A DNA stretch of 64,000 nt. Origin: Actinomycetota bacterium (GTDB taxonomy: Bacteria > Actinomycetota > Actinomycetes > Actinomycetales > Dermatophilaceae). The notes under the pieces were generated by a model. The model did not search any database, was not told where the DNA came from, and was given only the letters and a program-made list of their open reading frames with translations. Made by a program: the position numbers and the translations under genes. Shown piece by piece: positions 56,254 to 64,000 of the stretch; the first letter of the stretch is position 1; each line of letters begins with the position of its first letter. The stretch covers positions 1-64,000 of the forward strand of contig JAIUOP010000005.1 in the NCBI GenBank assembly GCA_020161815.1. The letters run 5' to 3'.

Positions 56254-56878
56254 GCTCGGCAGCGTAGCCGAGGAGGGCGGTGCGGGTGCGCGGGCCGACG
56301 CCGATCCGCACCGCTGACGCCAGGCTCTCCTCGTCGTCGACGTCGACGCGCAGGCTCTCCAGCGGCAGGTCGAGTCGGGTGGCGCCCAATGCTTCGTGAC
56401 GGGCTGCGCTCCCGGGCCCGAAGGACGAGACGAAGGCAGCGGGGTCAGTCGTCATCAGCATCGCCGTGCCCGAGCCCTCCCAGTCCGGCACGACCGCATA
56501 GCGGTGTGCGGCGCCCTGGGCGAGCGCCTCGCGCAGGTCCCCGGGGACCAGGCACGGGTGGTCGGCGAGCAGGACCGCCCCGGCCCTGACTCCCGTGGCC
56601 TGGAGTGCCCGTATGCCACTCGCTGCAGCGGCGTCGAGGCCCCGGCCGGCATCGGGGACGAGATGGATCGGCCCGAGGCGGCTGGCCGCGTCGGCGCTCA
56701 CCGCATCGGCGGTCACCACGACGACGCGCTCCGGGCCGACGGTGTCGATGGCGGCCGCGATGGTGTCGAGGGCGATCGCCAGGGCCACGTGAGCGCGCAG
56801 GCCGGGCTCGAGGCGCGACTTGGCGTCCGGGCCGCCCTTGACGGGCAGGACGACCCCCCAGCCTCGTTCGCGGACCAT
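56225..56878 (-). CDS. fbiD: 2-Phospho-L-lactate/phosphoenolpyruvate guanylyltransferase
   Basis: 217 residues of the CofC/FbiD family. The nucleotide-binding start is WGVVLPVKGGPDAKSRLEPG. Further motifs are VVVVTADAVSADAA, VLLADHPCLVPGDL (Asp-His-Pro metal region) and TAMLMTTDPAAF. The enzyme transfers GMP to the three-carbon acid in the first committed step of coenzyme F420 synthesis; in mycobacteria the substrate is phosphoenolpyruvate. Other F420 genes are not in the window. The ATG at 56878 gives the family N-terminus, and the longer frame upstream is not supported. Confidence 0.88.
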   Translation of the reverse strand: MVRERGWGVVLPVKGGPDAKSRLEPGLRAHVALAIALDTIAAAIDTVGPERVVVVTADAVSADAASRLGPIHLVPDAGRGLDAAAASGIRALQATGVRAGAVLLADHPCLVPGDLREALAQGAAHRYAVVPDWEGSGTAMLMTTDPAAFVSSFGPGSAARHEALGATRLDLPLESLRVDVDDEESLASAVRIGVGPRTRTALLGYAAERAGHRPHHQ

Positions 56879-56991
56879 GGTCGGATTCTCCCAAGGACGG
56901 AGGACCGCACGACACGGTGCCCGACCCGTGGCTGGTGCTCGACACCTCGCACCGTGGGGGCAAGGATGTCGGGGATCCGAAAGGAGGGCAC

Positions 56992-57756
56992 GTGGCACGA
57001 CCTCGCCAGAAGCGACCCCCGGCATTCCTCTTCGCCGTGGCCCTGTTGCGGCCGCTGCTCATGCTCCTCACCCGACGCCGTTGGTCCGGAGCCGAGCACC
57101 TCGTCATCGACCGCGGCTCGGTCGTCGTGGCCAACCACACCTCGTATGCCGATCCGTTGGTCGTCGCGCACTACCTCAACGACAACGGGATCCACCCCAA
57201 CTTCCTCGGCAAGGTCGAGGTCTTCCAGGTCCCCGTCATCGGCGCCCTGCTGACGGCCGCCGGCCAGATCCCCGTCTACCGCGACACCGGCCAGGCCGCC
57301 GATGCCTACCGGGCTGCGGTGGCCGCCGTGAACGAGGGCCGGTGCGTCACCATCTACCCGGAGGCCACGCTCACCCGTGACCCGGACCTCTGGCCGATGC
57401 GGGGGAAGACCGGAGCGGCGCGCATCGCGTTGCAGACGCGCTGCCCGGTGATCCCGGTCGCGCAGTGGGGTGCCGAGCAGATCATCGGCCCCTACTCCAG
57501 CCGACCCCACCTCCTGCCCCGCAAGGAGGTCATCGTGCGCGCCGGGCCGCCGGTGGACCTCAGCGACCTGCACGAGCGAGGAATCAGCCGGGACGTGCTC
57601 GCCGAGGCGACCGACCGGATCATGGCCGCGATCACCGCACTCCTCGAGGACCTGCGCGGTGAGCAGGCACCCGCCGAACGATTCGACCCGCGCGCCGCCG
57701 ACATCCCCGGCACGGGCAACCCCGGCACGGCAACTTCTCAGAAGGGCACCTCATGA
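56992..57756 (+). CDS. 1-Acyl-glycerol-3-phosphate acyltransferase-like protein
   Basis: 254 residues of the PlsC family. The catalytic HX4D motif is VVVANHTSYADPLVV (near residue 49-54). The acceptor-binding stretch is CVTIYPEATLTRDPD, and PVIPVAQWGAEQII follows. It adds an acyl chain during phospholipid synthesis or a related membrane lipid. The GTG start has a strong AAAGGAGG site. The next gene, gpsA, starts inside its stop codon (ATGA). gpsA makes glycerol-3-phosphate, so this small operon supports membrane lipid synthesis. Confidence 0.85.
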   Translation: MARPRQKRPPAFLFAVALLRPLLMLLTRRRWSGAEHLVIDRGSVVVANHTSYADPLVVAHYLNDNGIHPNFLGKVEVFQVPVIGALLTAAGQIPVYRDTGQAADAYRAAVAAVNEGRCVTIYPEATLTRDPDLWPMRGKTGAARIALQTRCPVIPVAQWGAEQIIGPYSSRPHLLPRKEVIVRAGPPVDLSDLHERGISRDVLAEATDRIMAAITALLEDLRGEQAPAERFDPRAADIPGTGNPGTATSQKGTS

Positions 57757-58751
57757 CGACGGCAGCAGTCTTCGGCACGGGAAGCTGGGGCACGGCCTAC
57801 GCCATGGTCCTGGCGGACGCAGGCACGACGGTGCGCATGTGGGGACGCCGCTCCGAGATGGTGGACCAGATCAACGCCGGGATGAACGACACCTACCTGC
57901 CCGGAGCCGCACTCCCCGGCCTGATCACGGCGACGACCGCCCCGGAGGAGGCCGCCGAGGGGGCCGACATCGTCGTGTTGGCCGTCCCCAGCCAGACGCT
58001 GCGCGCCAACCTCGACCAGTGGGGCGGCGTGCTGCCCGCGGATGCCGCGGTGGTCTCACTGATGAAGGGCGTCGAGCTCGGCACGACGAAGCGGATGAGC
58101 GAGGTCATCGAGGAGGTCGCCGGTGTCGACCGCGACCGCGTCGTCGTCGTCTCCGGCCCCAACCTGGCCCGGGAGATCGCGCTCAAGCAGCCGGCGGCGA
58201 GTGTCGTCGCCTGCCGCGACGAGACGGTTGCGGAGAAGGTCGCGAGTGCGTGCGCCGCGCCCTACTTCCGGCCCTACACCGGCACCGACGTGGTCGGCAC
58301 CGAGATCGCCGGGGCGGTCAAGAATGTCATCGCGCTCGCCGTCGGCATGGCCGAGGGGCTGGGCTTCGGCGACAACTCCAAGGCCTCGCTCATCACCCGC
58401 GGACTGGCCGAGACGATGCGGCTGGGGATGGCGCTGGGCGGGGAGGCCCCGACCTTCGCCGGGCTCGCGGGAGTGGGTGACCTCATCGCCACCTGCATGT
58501 CCCCGCTGTCGCGCAACCACTCCTTCGGGGTGCGGCTGGGGCAGGGCATGTCGGTCTCCGAGGTCATCGCCCACACCAGCCAGACGGCCGAGGGCGTGAA
58601 GTCCTGCACGTCGATCCTGGACCTGGCCCGCAAGCACGGCGTCGACGTGCCGATCATCGAGCAGGTCCACGCCATGATCGTCGAGGAGCGATCGGCGGAG
58701 GACGTCGTGCGCGCCCTCTTGTCCCGGCCCCGCAAGGCCGAGTCGGCCTGA
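57753..58751 (+). CDS. gpsA: Glycerol-3-phosphate dehydrogenase [NAD(P)+]
   Basis: 332 residues. The nucleotide-binding motif is AVFGTGSWGTAYAMVLADAG (residues about 5-24). VSGPNLAREIA is the substrate region, and the catalytic Lys is in EIAGAVKNVIALAVG. It reduces dihydroxyacetone phosphate to sn-glycerol-3-phosphate for phospholipids. Its start overlaps the acyltransferase stop by ATGA. The gene converges with the PLP-enzyme gene. Confidence 0.96.
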   Translation: MTTAAVFGTGSWGTAYAMVLADAGTTVRMWGRRSEMVDQINAGMNDTYLPGAALPGLITATTAPEEAAEGADIVVLAVPSQTLRANLDQWGGVLPADAAVVSLMKGVELGTTKRMSEVIEEVAGVDRDRVVVVSGPNLAREIALKQPAASVVACRDETVAEKVASACAAPYFRPYTGTDVVGTEIAGAVKNVIALAVGMAEGLGFGDNSKASLITRGLAETMRLGMALGGEAPTFAGLAGVGDLIATCMSPLSRNHSFGVRLGQGMSVSEVIAHTSQTAEGVKSCTSILDLARKHGVDVPIIEQVHAMIVEERSAEDVVRALLSRPRKAESA

Positions 58752-58767
58752 CCGGAGCGCGCCCGGG

Positions 58768-59853
58768 TCAGAGGAGGGTGTCCAGGGCCTGAGCCAGGTC
58801 GCGCCACAGGTCCTCGACGTCCTCGATGCCGACCGAGAGGCGGATCAGCGTCTCGGGGACCAGCTCGGGCTCGGTGACGTAGCGCCGGCGCCGCTCGATC
58901 TGGCTCTCGACGGCCCCCAGGCTCGTCGAGTGCACCCACAGCCGCGTCGACTCGCAGACTCGCTCGGCGCGCGCCCCGTCGCCCACGGTGTCGAAGGCGA
59001 GCATCGCGCCGCTGCCCGGATAGCGGACCCGGGCCACGCCGGCATGGGTGGCGAGGCGCTCGGCGATCACGCGGGCGTTGGCCTCGGCCCGATCCAGGCG
59101 CACGGCGAGGGTGCGCAGCCCCCGCAGGGCCAGCCAGGCCTCCATCGGGCCGGCGACCGCGCCGACGTCGTGGCGGTACTTGGCCAGGCGTGCCCGCAGC
59201 GCTCGACCGGCCTCGTCCGCGCGGGTGGCGAGCACCCCGAGCAGGACGTCGCTGTGGCCGGCGATGTACTTCGTGCCCGAGTGCAGGACGATGTCGGCGC
59301 CCAGGGTGAGCGGCCGTTGGCGCAGCGGTGTGGCGAAGGTGTTGTCGATGACCGTGACGACGCCGGCTGCACGTGCCGCCGCGCAGAGCCGGGGCAGGTC
59401 GGCCAGCTCCATCATCGGGTTGGTCGGTGACTCGAGCCAGAGCTGGTCGGCGCCGTCGAGGGCGGCCTCGACGGCCTCGGCGTCGGTGGTGTCGACGATC
59501 CGGAGCTCGAGCGCACCCTCGGCCGCGCGCTCGCGCAGCATCGTCGTCGTGCCCATGTAGCCGATCGGAGAGGCCACCACGACCCCGCCGTGGGGGAGGA
59601 GGGACAGGGCAGCGGCCACCGCCGCCATGCCGGCGCCGAGCACCAGGGCCTCACCCTCCTCGAGGGCGCCGATCGCTTCCTCCAGGGCGGTCCAGGTCGG
59701 GTTGCCGTCGCGGATGTAGCCCTCCGCGCCTCCGGCGTGATAGGTCGAGGTGAGGACGAGCGGCGCGCCGACCTGGCCGCCTGGTGTGCGCGGCTCACGG
59801 CCCAGGGCCACCAGCTGGGTGGCGGGGGCCAAGGACTCAGCCTGATCGGCCAT
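58768..59853 (-). CDS. Cys/Met metabolism PLP enzyme (cystathionine synthase/lyase type)
   Basis: 361 residues of the trans-sulfuration PLP family. PLP-binding motifs are GAGMAAVAAALSLL and VIDNTFATPLRQRPL, and the lysine is in LHSGTKYIAGHSDVLLG (near residue 195). It is a little shorter than typical MetB/MetC (about 380). Whether it is a gamma-synthase, gamma-lyase or methionine lyase cannot be read from sequence. Its start is 48 bases from that of ddl on the other strand. Confidence 0.82.
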   Translation of the reverse strand: MADQAESLAPATQLVALGREPRTPGGQVGAPLVLTSTYHAGGAEGYIRDGNPTWTALEEAIGALEEGEALVLGAGMAAVAAALSLLPHGGVVVASPIGYMGTTTMLRERAAEGALELRIVDTTDAEAVEAALDGADQLWLESPTNPMMELADLPRLCAAARAAGVVTVIDNTFATPLRQRPLTLGADIVLHSGTKYIAGHSDVLLGVLATRADEAGRALRARLAKYRHDVGAVAGPMEAWLALRGLRTLAVRLDRAEANARVIAERLATHAGVARVRYPGSGAMLAFDTVGDGARAERVCESTRLWVHSTSLGAVESQIERRRRYVTEPELVPETLIRLSVGIEDVEDLWRDLAQALDTLL

Positions 59854-59886
59854 GGTGGCTCCTTCGTTCGCGGGGCGGGGGCCGGA

Positions 59887-59892
59887 TAGGCT
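59887..59892 (+). promoter_or_regulatory. Putative -10 (TAGGCT) for leaderless ddl
   Basis: TAGGCT ends 8 bases before the ddl ATG; no ribosome site. Confidence 0.5.
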
Positions 59893-59900
59893 CGGCGGCG

Positions 59901-61049
59901 ATGAATGCCGATGCCAGCGACCACGCGCAGCCTACGACCCGGAAGGTGCGCATCGCCCTCGTGTTCGGAGGCCGATCCTCGGAGCACGAGGTGTCCTGCT
60001 CCACGGCGGCCAGCGTGCTCTCCGCTTTGGACCGGGACCGCTACGACGTGATCCCGGTGGGCATCGCCCGCGACGGCCACTGGGTGCTCGCGCCGGACGA
60101 CCCCGCGCAGTTCCGGCTCGACTCCGGCCACCGGCCGAGCGTGGACACCACAGCCGCCAGCGTCATCCTGCCGACGAGTGCGACCGACAAGCGGCTCGTC
60201 GTCCACGAGCCGGGTCAGCCGCCGGAGAGCCTGGGCGAGGTCGACGTCGTCTTCCCGTTGCTGCACGGTCCGTTCGGTGAGGACGGCACCATCCAGGGCA
60301 TGTTCGACCTCGCCGACGTCCGCTACGTCGGCTCGGGGGTGACCGCCTCGGCGACGATGATGGACAAGCACGTGATGAAGGTCGTCTTCGCCGCGGCCGG
60401 GCTGCCCGTCGGCCCCTATGTCGTCGTCACCGACCGCGACTGGGCACGCGACCCCGAGGCGGCGCTGGCGCGCGTGGATGCCGCCGGCCTGGAGTACCCC
60501 GTCTTCGTCAAGCCCGCGCGCGCCGGCTCGAGCTTCGGCATCACGCGCGTCACCGAGCCGGCGGGCCTGCGTGCGGCCATCGAGACCGCTCGCGAGCACG
60601 ACCCCAAGGTCGTCATCGAGCAGGGCATCTTCGGCCGGGAGATCGAGTGCGGTGTGCTCGACGGTCGCGGCGCGGAGCTGCCCCGGGCCTCGGTGCTGGG
60701 GGAGTGCCGGGTCGTGGCCAACCACGACTTCTACGACTTCGACGCCAAGTACCTCCACGCCGAGGACGTCGTCCTCCAGATGCCGGCGGAGGTCGACCCC
60801 GAGGTTGCCGAGCGGATCCGGGCCCTGGCGGTCGAGGCCTTCCTCGCCGCCGGGTGCGAGGGCCTGGCCCGCGTCGACTTCTTCCTCACCCCCGCCGGCG
60901 AGATCCTGCTCAACGAGATCAACACGATGCCCGGCTTCACGCCGACGTCGATGTACCCCCGGATGTGGGCGGCGACCGGGCTGTCCTACCCGGACCTCAT
61001 CGACGAGCTCGTCACGCTCGCGCTCGAGCGGCGGGTCGGCCTGCGCTGA
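59901..61049 (+). CDS. ddl: D-alanine--D-alanine ligase
   Basis: 382 residues of the ATP-grasp family. The N-terminal motif is VFGGRSSEHEVSCSTAASV. PLLHGPFGEDGTIQGMFD and FVKPARAGSSFGITRV form the binding sites, and the metal ligands are in LARVDFFLTPAGEILLNEIN with TMPGFT. It makes the D-Ala-D-Ala dipeptide of peptidoglycan in the cytoplasm. The ATG at 59901 is a likely leaderless start. It converges with the DUF3515 gene. Confidence 0.95.
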   Translation: MNADASDHAQPTTRKVRIALVFGGRSSEHEVSCSTAASVLSALDRDRYDVIPVGIARDGHWVLAPDDPAQFRLDSGHRPSVDTTAASVILPTSATDKRLVVHEPGQPPESLGEVDVVFPLLHGPFGEDGTIQGMFDLADVRYVGSGVTASATMMDKHVMKVVFAAAGLPVGPYVVVTDRDWARDPEAALARVDAAGLEYPVFVKPARAGSSFGITRVTEPAGLRAAIETAREHDPKVVIEQGIFGREIECGVLDGRGAELPRASVLGECRVVANHDFYDFDAKYLHAEDVVLQMPAEVDPEVAERIRALAVEAFLAAGCEGLARVDFFLTPAGEILLNEINTMPGFTPTSMYPRMWAATGLSYPDLIDELVTLALERRVGLR

Positions 61050-61138
61050 GCCCGTGTTGGGCCCGGCCGGGTGCGTGCCACGGGAGCGGCATATGGCACT
61101 CATGGCACGCATGCCTGGCGGTCACCCCGGGAGGTGAC

Positions 61139-61597
61139 TCAACGGCATACCAACCCATTGGTCGGAAGGGCTCGGACCGCCGCCGAGAAGGCCGGCAGCA
61201 GCAGCGGCTCGGGGGCGTAGGCCTTCGGCACGAGCACTTCGAGCGCGGGATCGGTGCCGAAGGAGCGGAAGCGGGTGCCGTCACTGAGCTCCTCGGGGAT
61301 CCAGCCGACCCCGTCGACCTCGATGCACTGCACCTCCGTGGGCGCGAGCGCGTCGAAGCCGCAGCGCGCGATGATCGCCGGGTCCCCCCAGGCCTGGGTC
61401 GCCCCGTCGGCGTCGGTCCCGCGTCGCGCGTGGCCGGAGACCTCCATCGGGTATGCCGCGGCCGCGCTCGCGCAGGCCGGCTCACCGTCGCGTGGCGCGG
61501 AGGAGACCTCGATCGTGCCGTCGGTGCACCCGGCGACGACGAGGACGGCGGCAGCGCCGAGCGCCGCCGCCGTCCGTCGGGGGAGGGGAAGGGACAT
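61139..61597 (-). CDS. DUF3515-family lipoprotein
   Basis: 152 residues starting MSLPLPRRTAAALGAAAVLV. The lipobox VVAGC (near residue 21-25) marks a lipoprotein. The rest fits DUF3515, an actinobacterial family (ACASAAAAYPMEVSG, WGDPAIIARCG, GIGW-like stretch). Function unknown. The ATG at 61597 lies 2 bases after the stop of the Lrp-like gene, so the two are coupled; an upstream in-frame GTG lies within that gene. The order ddl-DUF3515-Lrp domain-thiL-rpmB is common in actinobacteria. Confidence 0.85.
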   Translation of the reverse strand: MSLPLPRRTAAALGAAAVLVVAGCTDGTIEVSSAPRDGEPACASAAAAYPMEVSGHARRGTDADGATQAWGDPAIIARCGFDALAPTEVQCIEVDGVGWIPEELSDGTRFRSFGTDPALEVLVPKAYAPEPLLLPAFSAAVRALPTNGLVCR

Positions 61598-61599
61598 CC

Positions 61600-61833
61600 C
61601 TACACGTGCACGACCGTGCACGTGAGGGTGCGCGTGATCCCCTCGACGTCCTGGATCTTCGCGATGACCAGGCGCCCGAGGGCGTCGACGGTGTCGGCCT
61701 CGACGCGGGCGATGACGTCGTAGGGGCCGGTGACGTCCTCGGCCATCGCGACGCCCTCCAGAGCCGCGATCGACTGGGCCACGCTGGACGCGCGACCGAC
61801 CTCGGTCTGGATCAGGATGTACGCCTGGACCAC
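61600..61833 (-). CDS. Stand-alone Lrp/AsnC ligand-binding domain protein
   Basis: 77 residues. VQAYILIQTEVGRASSVAQS, EDVTGPYDVIARVEADTVDA and VEGITRTLTCTVV make up a complete RAM/AsnC ligand-binding domain, with no DNA-binding part. It may sense an amino acid or modulate a full-length Lrp protein. The GTG at 61833 with GAGGTGAT upstream is the best start; a GTG 9 bases earlier is possible. It is divergent from thiL and followed directly by the DUF3515 gene. Confidence 0.85.
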   Translation of the reverse strand: MVQAYILIQTEVGRASSVAQSIAALEGVAMAEDVTGPYDVIARVEADTVDALGRLVIAKIQDVEGITRTLTCTVVHV

Positions 61834-61941
61834 TGGGATCACCTCGTTGTTCGCTGTGGAGCCGGGCCTCCTGTCGGGCCGACTGCCCCAGACGCTACCG
61901 TGCCGAGGGTCGGTCCGTCTCGGAGGGAGGTGCAGGACATC

Positions 61942-62976
61942 GTGGCCACGACGCACGACGACGGGGGCCCACGCCTGCAGGAGGAGTCAGAGGGCACGGT
62001 CCTCGAGCGGATCTTCCCCCTCCTGCCGGGTGGTCCGGGCGTCCTGCTCGGCCCCGGCGACGATGCCGCGATCCTCGCGACCGGAGCGTCCGTCATCGCC
62101 ACCACCGACTCGATGGTGCGGGGCCGCGACTGGCGCGACGACTGGTCCACCGGCCACGACGTGGGCGTCAAGCTCGTCGCGCAGAACGTGGCCGACGTCG
62201 CCGCCATGGGGGGCGTGACCACCGGGCTGCTGGTCTCCCTCATGGCCGACCCCGAGCTCGCCGTAGCCTGGGTCGAGGACTTCGCGCGGGGCGTGGGGGA
62301 GGGAGCGCGCCGGGCCGGGTGTGCCGTGCTGGGTGGCGACCTGTCGTCGGCGCCGCCCGGGGTGGTCGTCGTGTCCATCACGGCACTGGGGGACCTCCAG
62401 GGCCGGCCTCCCGTGCTGCGTTCCGGTGCGCGCGTGGGCGACCTCGTCGCGGTCTGTGGCTCACTGGGGTGGTCGGGTGCCGGTCTGTCCACGTATGCCG
62501 TGCCGCCCCCTTGGATGTCCGCCTCACCGAGCGATGAGGCTCGCGGTGGGGCGCTGGCCCTCGTGCGGGGGTACCACCGGGCGCCACGGCCGCCTTGGGA
62601 AGCCGGTCCCAGCGCGGCTGATGCGGGAGCCACCGCCATGCTCGATCTCTCGGACGGTCTCATGCGTGACGGCGGCCGGATAGCCAAGGGCAGTGGCGTC
62701 ACGCTTGCCCTCGACGGGGACCTCCTGCGCGAGCACTTCCTGCGCTCGCCGATCACCGAGGTGGTCGAGCTGGAGGAGGCTTGGCGTCAGGTGCTCTCGG
62801 GTGGGGAGGAGCACTCGCTGCTCGCGACCTTCCCCGAGGGGGCTGTCCCGCAGGACGTGGACCTGCCCTGGGTGGTCATCGGAAGGTGCGTGACGCCGGA
62901 CGGCGACGGACCCACGGTGACCGTCGACGGCATACGGCCTGCGGTCATGGGATGGGACCACTTCGATCCCGCGTGA
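61942..62976 (+). CDS. thiL: Thiamine-monophosphate kinase
   Basis: 344 residues of the PurM/ThiL fold. LLGPGDDAAIL (near residue 36-46) and TTDSMVRGRDWRDDW bind Mg-ATP. VAQNVADVAAMGG is the family signature, and LDLSDGLMRDGGRIA comes in the second half. It phosphorylates thiamine monophosphate to the diphosphate cofactor, which IlvB and the ferredoxin oxidoreductase in this window both need. The start may be the GTG at 61942 or the one at 61930; GGAGGGAGG lies upstream. Confidence 0.92.
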   Translation: MATTHDDGGPRLQEESEGTVLERIFPLLPGGPGVLLGPGDDAAILATGASVIATTDSMVRGRDWRDDWSTGHDVGVKLVAQNVADVAAMGGVTTGLLVSLMADPELAVAWVEDFARGVGEGARRAGCAVLGGDLSSAPPGVVVVSITALGDLQGRPPVLRSGARVGDLVAVCGSLGWSGAGLSTYAVPPPWMSASPSDEARGGALALVRGYHRAPRPPWEAGPSAADAGATAMLDLSDGLMRDGGRIAKGSGVTLALDGDLLREHFLRSPITEVVELEEAWRQVLSGGEEHSLLATFPEGAVPQDVDLPWVVIGRCVTPDGDGPTVTVDGIRPAVMGWDHFDPA

Positions 62977-62980
62977 GCAC

Positions 62981-63024
62981 AGCGAAGCGGGCCGAATCCC
63001 TCGAGGGAGCCGGCCCGCTTCGCT
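62981..63024. terminator. Hairpin between convergent thiL and rpmB
   Basis: AGCGAAGCGGGCC (62981-62993) pairs with GGCCCGCTTCGCT (63012-63024), with a smaller inner stem TCCCTCGAGGGA. There is no T-tract. Probably bidirectional. Confidence 0.65.
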
Positions 63025-63039
63025 GGTGTCAGCGCTGGA

Positions 63040-63234
63040 TCAGCGCTTAACCTTGCCCGCCTTGAGGCAGGAGGTGCAGACATTGAGGCGCTTGGGGGTC
63101 ACACCCGCGTCACCGACGAGGGCCTTGACGCGCTGGATGTTGGGGTTCCAGCGACGCTTGGTGCGGCGGTGCGAGTGCGAGATGCTGTGGCCGAAGCCGG
63201 GTCCCTTGCCGCAGACATCGCAGTTGGCAGCCAC
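63040..63234 (-). CDS. rpmB: Ribosomal protein bL28
   Basis: 64 residues: [20 protein letters not shown] at the N-terminus and [15 protein letters not shown] at the end. The four cysteines (CxxC ... CxxC) make this the zinc-binding form of L28. It is part of the large ribosomal subunit. The start is a GTG with AAGGAG upstream. Divergent from the DAK2-domain gene, as in many actinobacteria and firmicutes. Confidence 0.95.
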   Translation of the reverse strand: MAANCDVCGKGPGFGHSISHSHRRTKRRWNPNIQRVKALVGDAGVTPKRLNVCTSCLKAGKVKR

Positions 63235-63398
63235 GGGTGATCTCCTTGTGAATGGGTCTGAAGTCGTGTCGCGCCTGCGTGCCCGGAGCGGGCAGCCGTG
63301 CAGGGCGCAACCGGAAAAGAATAGCCGACGCCGGACGTGCGGGCCAAAACGCCGGTGCTGACCGGCCCGGCACGAGCCGCCATGACGGCCCCGCCGGA

Positions 63399-63404
63399 TA
63401 CTCT
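63399..63404 (+). promoter_or_regulatory. Putative -10 (TACTCT) for the DAK2 gene
   Basis: TACTCT ends 6 bases before the GTG at 63411; no ribosome site. This again suggests a leaderless transcript. Confidence 0.5.
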
Positions 63405-63410
63405 GCGGGC

Positions 63411-64000
63411 GTGCGCGAGACCTACGGTGCCGACGACGCCCGACGCTGGGCGTTGCTCACGCGCGCGGCCTTCGCCGCCCGGAGGCGCGAGATCGACGAC
63501 CTCAACGTCTACCCCGTGCCCGACGGCGACACCGGCACCAACCTCTACCTCACCCTCGACGGTGCCCTGGACCAGGTCGCGGAGGCCCACACCAGCCTGG
63601 GGATCCTCGGGCGGGCCACCCTCGTCGAGGAGTCCGAGCACCTGGGCCGGGCCATCCTGCTCTCGGCGCGGGGCAACTCCGGTGTGATCCTCAGCGAGAT
63701 CATGCGCGGACTGACCCGCAGCGTCGTCGAGGGCGGCCATGACCACCTCGATGCCCGCCAGCTCGCGACCGCGTTCGCCCGGGGAGCCGCACAGGCGCGA
63801 CGCGCCGTCGCCCATCCGCAGGAGGGCACGATGCTCACCGTCGCGGATGCCGCCGCGGCTGCCGCCGTGACGGAGGCGGACCGGGGTGCCTCCCTCGTCG
63901 AGGTCGTGGCAGCAGCCCAGGACGCGGCGGCCGAGGCCTTGCGCCGGACCCCCGAGCAGTTGCCGGCGCTCGCGGCGGCCGGAGTCGTCGATGCCGGCGG
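63411..64000 (+). CDS. DAK2-domain protein (FakA/YloV-like), 5' part
   Basis: The first 196 residues are in the window, and the gene runs off the right edge. [18 protein letters not shown] (near residue 28-45) is the Mg-nucleotide-binding motif of the dihydroxyacetone-kinase DhaL/DAK2 domain, and [19 protein letters not shown] is its second signature. In firmicutes the YloV/FakA protein is a fatty acid kinase; in actinobacteria the gene lies between rpmB and recG with an untested role. The GTG at 63411 is chosen from promoter spacing. Confidence 0.85.
   Translation, partial: MRETYGADDARRWALLTRAAFAARRREIDDLNVYPVPDGDTGTNLYLTLDGALDQVAEAHTSLGILGRATLVEESEHLGRAILLSARGNSGVILSEIMRGLTRSVVEGGHDHLDARQLATAFARGAAQARRAVAHPQEGTMLTVADAAAAAAVTEADRGASLVEVVAAAQDAAAEALRRTPEQLPALAAAGVVDAG

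Overview
The window comes from a GC-rich actinobacterium, around 70% GC by eye. Several features point there: a GatCAB amidotransferase with a matching GluRS and tRNA-Gln, an HU protein with a long KAAPAKA tail, an F420-pathway guanylyltransferase (FbiD/CofC), a DtxR/IdeR-type iron box, and many genes that appear to be transcribed without a leader. An Intrasporangiaceae-like genus is plausible, but the sequence alone does not settle it. About 50 copies of the 8-mer GTATGCCG (or CGGCATAC) are scattered from 6 kb to the right end, in coding and non-coding DNA, and none lie in the first 6 kb.

Layout. 1-4.1 kb: a lower-GC accessory segment with a membrane acyltransferase and a secreted CotH-kinase-like protein carrying three C-terminal repeats. 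4.3-7.7 kb: gatCAB. 7.8-10.8 kb: ahpC-ahpF and a DUF937 protein. 11-20.7 kb: branched-chain amino acid and serine synthesis (ilvD, ilvB-ilvN-ilvC behind an attenuator, serA), with two tandem small membrane proteins. 21-27 kb: a fused indolepyruvate ferredoxin oxidoreductase and a MarR/ABC-exporter pair. 27-29.5 kb: leuB and ilvE. 29.5-39.8 kb: a catabolic cluster (APC permease, small-molecule kinase, DMGDH-like FAD enzyme, FadR-type regulator, glutamine-synthetase-like ligase, aldehyde dehydrogenase, SDR, PuuD-like hydrolase). 39.9-44.8 kb: a metallo-beta-lactamase-fold protein and an Fe3+ ABC importer behind an iron box. 45-51.4 kb: citramalate synthase behind its own attenuator, then several housekeeping genes including gltX. 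51.5-51.8 kb: tRNA-Gln and tRNA-Glu. 51.9-54.8 kb: an IclR regulator divergent from leuCD. 55-64 kb: hupB, fbiD, plsC, gpsA, a Cys/Met-type PLP enzyme, ddl, an Lrp-like domain protein, a DUF3515 lipoprotein, thiL, rpmB and the start of a DAK2 protein.

How the genes work together. cimA, leuCD, leuB, ilvBNC, ilvD and ilvE give a citramalate route to isoleucine as well as valine and leucine steps. Two transcription attenuators sense this pathway: a Leu/Val-rich leader peptide before ilvB and a Leu-Ile-Ile leader before cimA. gatCAB, gltX and tRNA-Gln form the indirect Gln-tRNA route. The 29.5-39.8 kb cluster resembles the Puu gamma-glutamylation pathway but has a different oxidase plus a kinase and an SDR. 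A shared 16-bp palindrome precedes both its permease and its regulator gene, so it looks like one self-regulated amine-use system. This cluster, the cimA attenuator and the GTATGCCG word are the most interesting points.
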